From positions 1-61,704 of the forward strand of contig JACRKC010000106.1 in the NCBI GenBank assembly GCA_016235555.1: a stretch of 61,704 nt of DNA, read 5' to 3'. Under the pieces are notes generated by a model. The model was not told where the DNA came from. It saw nothing but the letters and a program-made list of their open reading frames with translations, and did not search any database. The translations under genes were made by a program, and so were the position numbers. The stretch comes from Verrucomicrobiota bacterium (GTDB lineage Bacteria > Verrucomicrobiota > Verrucomicrobiia > Opitutales > Opitutaceae). Positions 59,465 to 61,704 of the stretch are shown here, one piece after another; position 1 is the stretch's first letter; every line of letters begins with the position of its first letter.

Positions 59465-60991
59465 ATGTTCGCTTCTCCCCGGCGATTCGCCCCACTCTTC
59501 CTCTTGGCCAGCCTCGTGGCTGCCGCGGCCACCGCGCCCAAGCCCGACATCCTCCTGCTGATGCCCGACCAGTGGCGCGGCGACGCGCTCTCCGCCGTCG
59601 GCCATCCCGTCGTGCAGACGCCCACGCTCGACCGCCTCGACCGCGCTGGCGCGCTCTTCCGGCGCGCCTACTCCACCTGTCCGTCGTGCATCCCCGCGCG
59701 ACTCTCACTGCTCACCGGCCTGTTCCCGTCCACCAGCGGTCTCGTCGGCTATGCGCCGATGCGCTTTTCGTTTCCCACGCTCCCCGGACTCCTCGCGCGC
59801 GCCGGCTACGCGACCGTGCTCGTCGGCCGCAACATGCACCAGAATCCGCCGAACCCCGACATCGGCTACCAGCGCGAAATCCTCGGCTCCACCTACCTCT
59901 CCGACGACGCCTATGACCGCGCCCTCCTCGCCGCCGCGCCGCAGTCCGCCGGCATCCGCACCACGCTCGAGCGCCTCGGCCTCACCACGAACTTCTGGCA
60001 AGCGAAAGCCTGGTCGCTGCCCGACGAACTCCACCCCACCGAGTGGATCTCCACCCAGTCGCGCGAGGTGATCGCCAGCGCCAAGCCCGACCAGCCGCTG
60101 TTCCTCACCGCCAGTTTCTACGCCCCGCACCCGCCGCTGTTTCCACCGGCGAAATACTTCGACAAATACCACGCCGCCCAACTCCCGCCCGTTGCGCGCG
60201 GCGACTGGGTGAAATGGGATAACCTCTCGCCCGACGGCGACAAGAACGGCCACCGCATCCGCCTCGAAGGCGAAAAGCTCCGCGCCGCCCAGGCCGGCTA
60301 CTTCGGCCTCATCGAGCACCTCGACGCGCAACTCGCCCCGCTCATCGCCGCGTTCACCGCGCGCAGCGAGCGCGCCGGCCGCCCGTGGGTGATCGTGTTC
60401 ACCACCGACCACGGCGAACTCCTCGGCGACCACGGCTACTTCCGCAAATGCGAGCCCTACGAAGGCTCCGCCAACATCCCGTTCATCGTCACCGCCTCGC
60501 GCGAGCTGAAGTTCACCGCCGGCCTTCGCTCGCACCAGCCCGTGTGTCTCGAGGACATCATGCCCACGCTGCTCGAACTCGCCGGCGTCGCCCGCCCCGT
60601 CCCACTCGATGGCGTGAGTCTTGCGCCCACGCTCCGCGGCGAAAAGCAGGCCATCCGCGCCACGCTCCATTTCGAACATGCCAACAGCTACGGCCCCGCG
60701 CAGACCTTCCACGCCCTCACCGATGGCCACTTGAAATACATCTGGCGCCCCGCCGACGGCTCCGAGCAACTCTTCGACCTCGAACGCGATCCGCGCGAGG
60801 AACACGATCTCGCCCGCGACTTGTCCGCCGAAGCCTCGGCGAAGGCGGAGCCGTCGCAATCGGCCACCATCGCCGCCTGGCGCGAGCGCATGGTCAGGCA
60901 ACTCGCGAACCGCCCCGAAGGATTCTCCGACGGCACGCGCCTGATCGCCGGCCGTCCCTACCCCGCGTTGATGAAACGCGCCGCGAAGTGA
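59465..60991 (+). CDS. Sulfatase, secreted
   Basis: 508 aa from ATG at 59465, beginning a signal peptide (MFASPRRFAPLFLLASLVAAAA). S1 sulfatase: PDILLLMPDQWRGD metal site and modification motif CIPAR (75-79, Cys75 to formylglycine), then LLTGLFPSTSGL, with FTTDHGELLGDHGYF and FKCEPYEGSANIPF-like segments later. Distinct from the sulfatase at 41168 (DQWR type). Probably acts on a sulfated glycan taken up or degraded with the adjacent TonB receptor. Residues around 440-450 (LSAEASAKAEPSQ) are encoded by a palindromic repeat. Confidence 0.93.
   Translation: MFASPRRFAPLFLLASLVAAAATAPKPDILLLMPDQWRGDALSAVGHPVVQTPTLDRLDRAGALFRRAYSTCPSCIPARLSLLTGLFPSTSGLVGYAPMRFSFPTLPGLLARAGYATVLVGRNMHQNPPNPDIGYQREILGSTYLSDDAYDRALLAAAPQSAGIRTTLERLGLTTNFWQAKAWSLPDELHPTEWISTQSREVIASAKPDQPLFLTASFYAPHPPLFPPAKYFDKYHAAQLPPVARGDWVKWDNLSPDGDKNGHRIRLEGEKLRAAQAGYFGLIEHLDAQLAPLIAAFTARSERAGRPWVIVFTTDHGELLGDHGYFRKCEPYEGSANIPFIVTASRELKFTAGLRSHQPVCLEDIMPTLLELAGVARPVPLDGVSLAPTLRGEKQAIRATLHFEHANSYGPAQTFHALTDGHLKYIWRPADGSEQLFDLERDPREEHDLARDLSAEASAKAEPSQSATIAAWRERMVRQLANRPEGFSDGTRLIAGRPYPALMKRAAK
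60824..60849. repeat. TCCGCCGAAGCC..GGCGGA repeat inside a coding sequence
   Basis: 26-bp TCCGCCGAAGCCTCGGCGA-AGGCGGA, palindromic at its ends, in frame within the sulfatase gene and encoding SAEASAKAE. It lies in a surface loop near the C terminus, where an insertion would be tolerated. Confidence 0.6.
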
Positions 60992-61431
60992 CGGCCAACT
61001 TCGTCGCGGGGTGCTGCCGCCCGCCCTGCTTCGTCACGTTTTGACCGTAGGGCCGGCCCTTGTGGCCGGCCCGCAGCCTGCCGGCAAGCGGCGGCCCGCA
61101 AAATCCAAACGCGTCTCGTACTCGGCCTCGGGTGTAACAGAAAGTGAGGTCAGCAAACGGATGCCTTGGTTGTAGCGGCGGTCTGTGACCGCCGACGGAG
61201 CAATGCGGAGGTTGGACGGCGGTCACCGACCGCCGCTACAGCTGGCTGACCGCACTTCCTGTTACGCTCGTCGGCCTCACTGCCCAACCTCAACTTCCGC
61301 CGGAGGTCGACGCGCCGGCGCTGTTCTTCCGGCGGGTGAGTTGGTTGGTGGGGCCGATTGCCGGGCGACCCGCTTTATTCACGTAATCCGCGGTCGGGCT
61401 CCGGCCTCGCGCCCGGGCCAGACCGCCCAGC
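60992..61431. other. Repeat-rich gap after the second sulfatase
   Basis: 61045-61076 is a hairpin (GTAGGGCCGGCCC-TTGTG-GCCGGCCC) close to the sulfatase stop. 61130-61270 is a mobile-type palindrome listed separately. 61279-61431 has no recognisable gene or repeat. Confidence 0.5.
61130..61270. mobile_element. Second copy type of the GTGTAAC nested element, with 8-bp direct repeat
   Basis: Ends GTGTAACAGAAAGTGAGGTC and GACCGCACTTCCTGTTAC. Inner layer TGTAGCGGCGGTCTGTGACC and CGGTCACCGACCGCCGCTACA, the same core as 56027. TCGGCCTC occurs at both borders (61122-61129, 61271-61278). The outer arms differ from the 55986 copy while the core is shared. Confidence 0.65.
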
Positions 61432-61650
61432 TCACACCACTGCGTCGGTCGCGGGCGCGAGCTGCCAGTGGGCGAAGAGCGCGCTCAAGTCGGCGACCAC
61501 CTTGGCGTGGATCCGCTGCGATTCGGCGGACAGGACCGACTTCGACACGCCCTGCACGAAGCCGCGCGCCACGAGCCCGGCGCCGACGTTGGGCGGAAAC
61601 GCGAGCTGATCGATGGCGCGGCCGAGTTCGACCATGCGTTCCGCAGCCAC
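61432..61650 (-). CDS. Possible partial gene at the window edge
   Basis: 72 codons (GTG at 61650, or ATG at 61635); the frame stays open to the window end, so this may be the 3' part of a longer gene. It reads as an amphipathic helical protein (ELGRAIDQLAFPPNVGAGLVARGF, SQRIHAKVVADLSALFAHW). No family recognised. The bases upstream are a palindromic repeat, so the true start may be here or the gene may be truncated. Confidence 0.4.
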   Translation of the reverse strand: MAAERMVELGRAIDQLAFPPNVGAGLVARGFVQGVSKSVLSAESQRIHAKVVADLSALFAHWQLAPATDAVV

Positions 61651-61655
61651 AAGGT

Positions 61656-61704
61656 GGGTCGGGCGCGCCGCGCCCGGCCTTGGCGCGCGCGGAGCGCCCG
61701 ACCC
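61656..61704. repeat. GGGTCGGGCGC inverted repeat at the window end
   Basis: GGGTCGGGCGCGCCGCGCC at the left and GGCGCGCGCGGAGCGCCCGACCC at the right, ending at the last base of the window. Confidence 0.65.

Noticed and set aside
56242-59916. 1224-codon open frame overlapping the TonB receptor
   Set aside because: Arg/Pro/His-rich shadow in another phase; the receptor frame has signal peptide, plug and barrel motifs.
1-61704. CRISPR array
   Set aside because: Repeats are palindromic, dispersed and not evenly spaced; no direct-repeat/spacer series and no cas genes.
1-61704. tRNA or rRNA genes as integration sites
   Set aside because: No cloverleaf-type sequence or rRNA segment was recognised by eye; a tRNAscan or Infernal run would settle it.

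Overview
The window looks like a chromosome segment of a high-GC member of Verrucomicrobiota, most likely family Opitutaceae. Reasons: very GC-rich coding sequence on both strands, a TonB-dependent receptor with the 'MVTLSPFVV' N-terminal box typical of that family, a GH106 glycosidase and sulfatases, a short AMP nucleosidase, and many palindromic intergenic repeats. The assignment is by recognition, not by database search. No tRNA, rRNA, CRISPR array or transposase gene was seen.

Layout. 0-7.3 kb: SulP transporter with STAS and cyclic-nucleotide domains, M2 dipeptidase, AMP nucleosidase and two secreted unknowns. 7.6-19.1 kb: a complete aa3/caa3 cytochrome c oxidase locus (SCO copper chaperone, heme A and heme O synthases, DUF420 protein, azurin, subunits II/I/III/IV, CtaG), interrupted by a small HTH gene bracketed by four copies of one palindrome. 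19.2-23.4 kb: minus-strand sulfur operon (Rrf2 regulator, sulfonate-type ABC transporter, cysteine synthase). 23.5-31.4 kb: POT peptide transporter, guanidinium-type SMR exporter, 2OG oxygenase-like protein, RNA 2',3'-cyclic phosphodiesterase, glycine-zipper protein, a SeqA-like protein, an SDR and LptG. 31.5-41.1 kb: branched-chain amino-acid-type ABC locus with four tandem binding proteins (K1-K4), then H, M, G and F. Its gaps are filled with extra material: a four-helix-bundle gene, a layered palindrome, a toxin-antitoxin pair and a degenerate repeat. The F ATPase lacks the Walker A lysine. 41.2-45.3 kb: sulfatase plus GH106 rhamnosidase-like enzyme. 45.5-55.9 kb: CNNM/CorC protein, HtpG, VapBC, DUF6250 protein, lipid kinase, MFS transporter and GlnD. 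56.3-61.7 kb: TonB receptor, second sulfatase and a repeat-rich end.

The two most unusual signals are: (1) a SeqA homologue, a family best known from Dam-methylating gammaproteobacteria; (2) a large population of nested palindromic elements in the gaps. Several of these are flanked by perfect 7-11 bp direct repeats, and one lies inside another whose uninterrupted form occurs elsewhere in the window. They often abut or supply the stop codons of genes. I read them as non-autonomous mobile elements whose enzyme lies outside this window.
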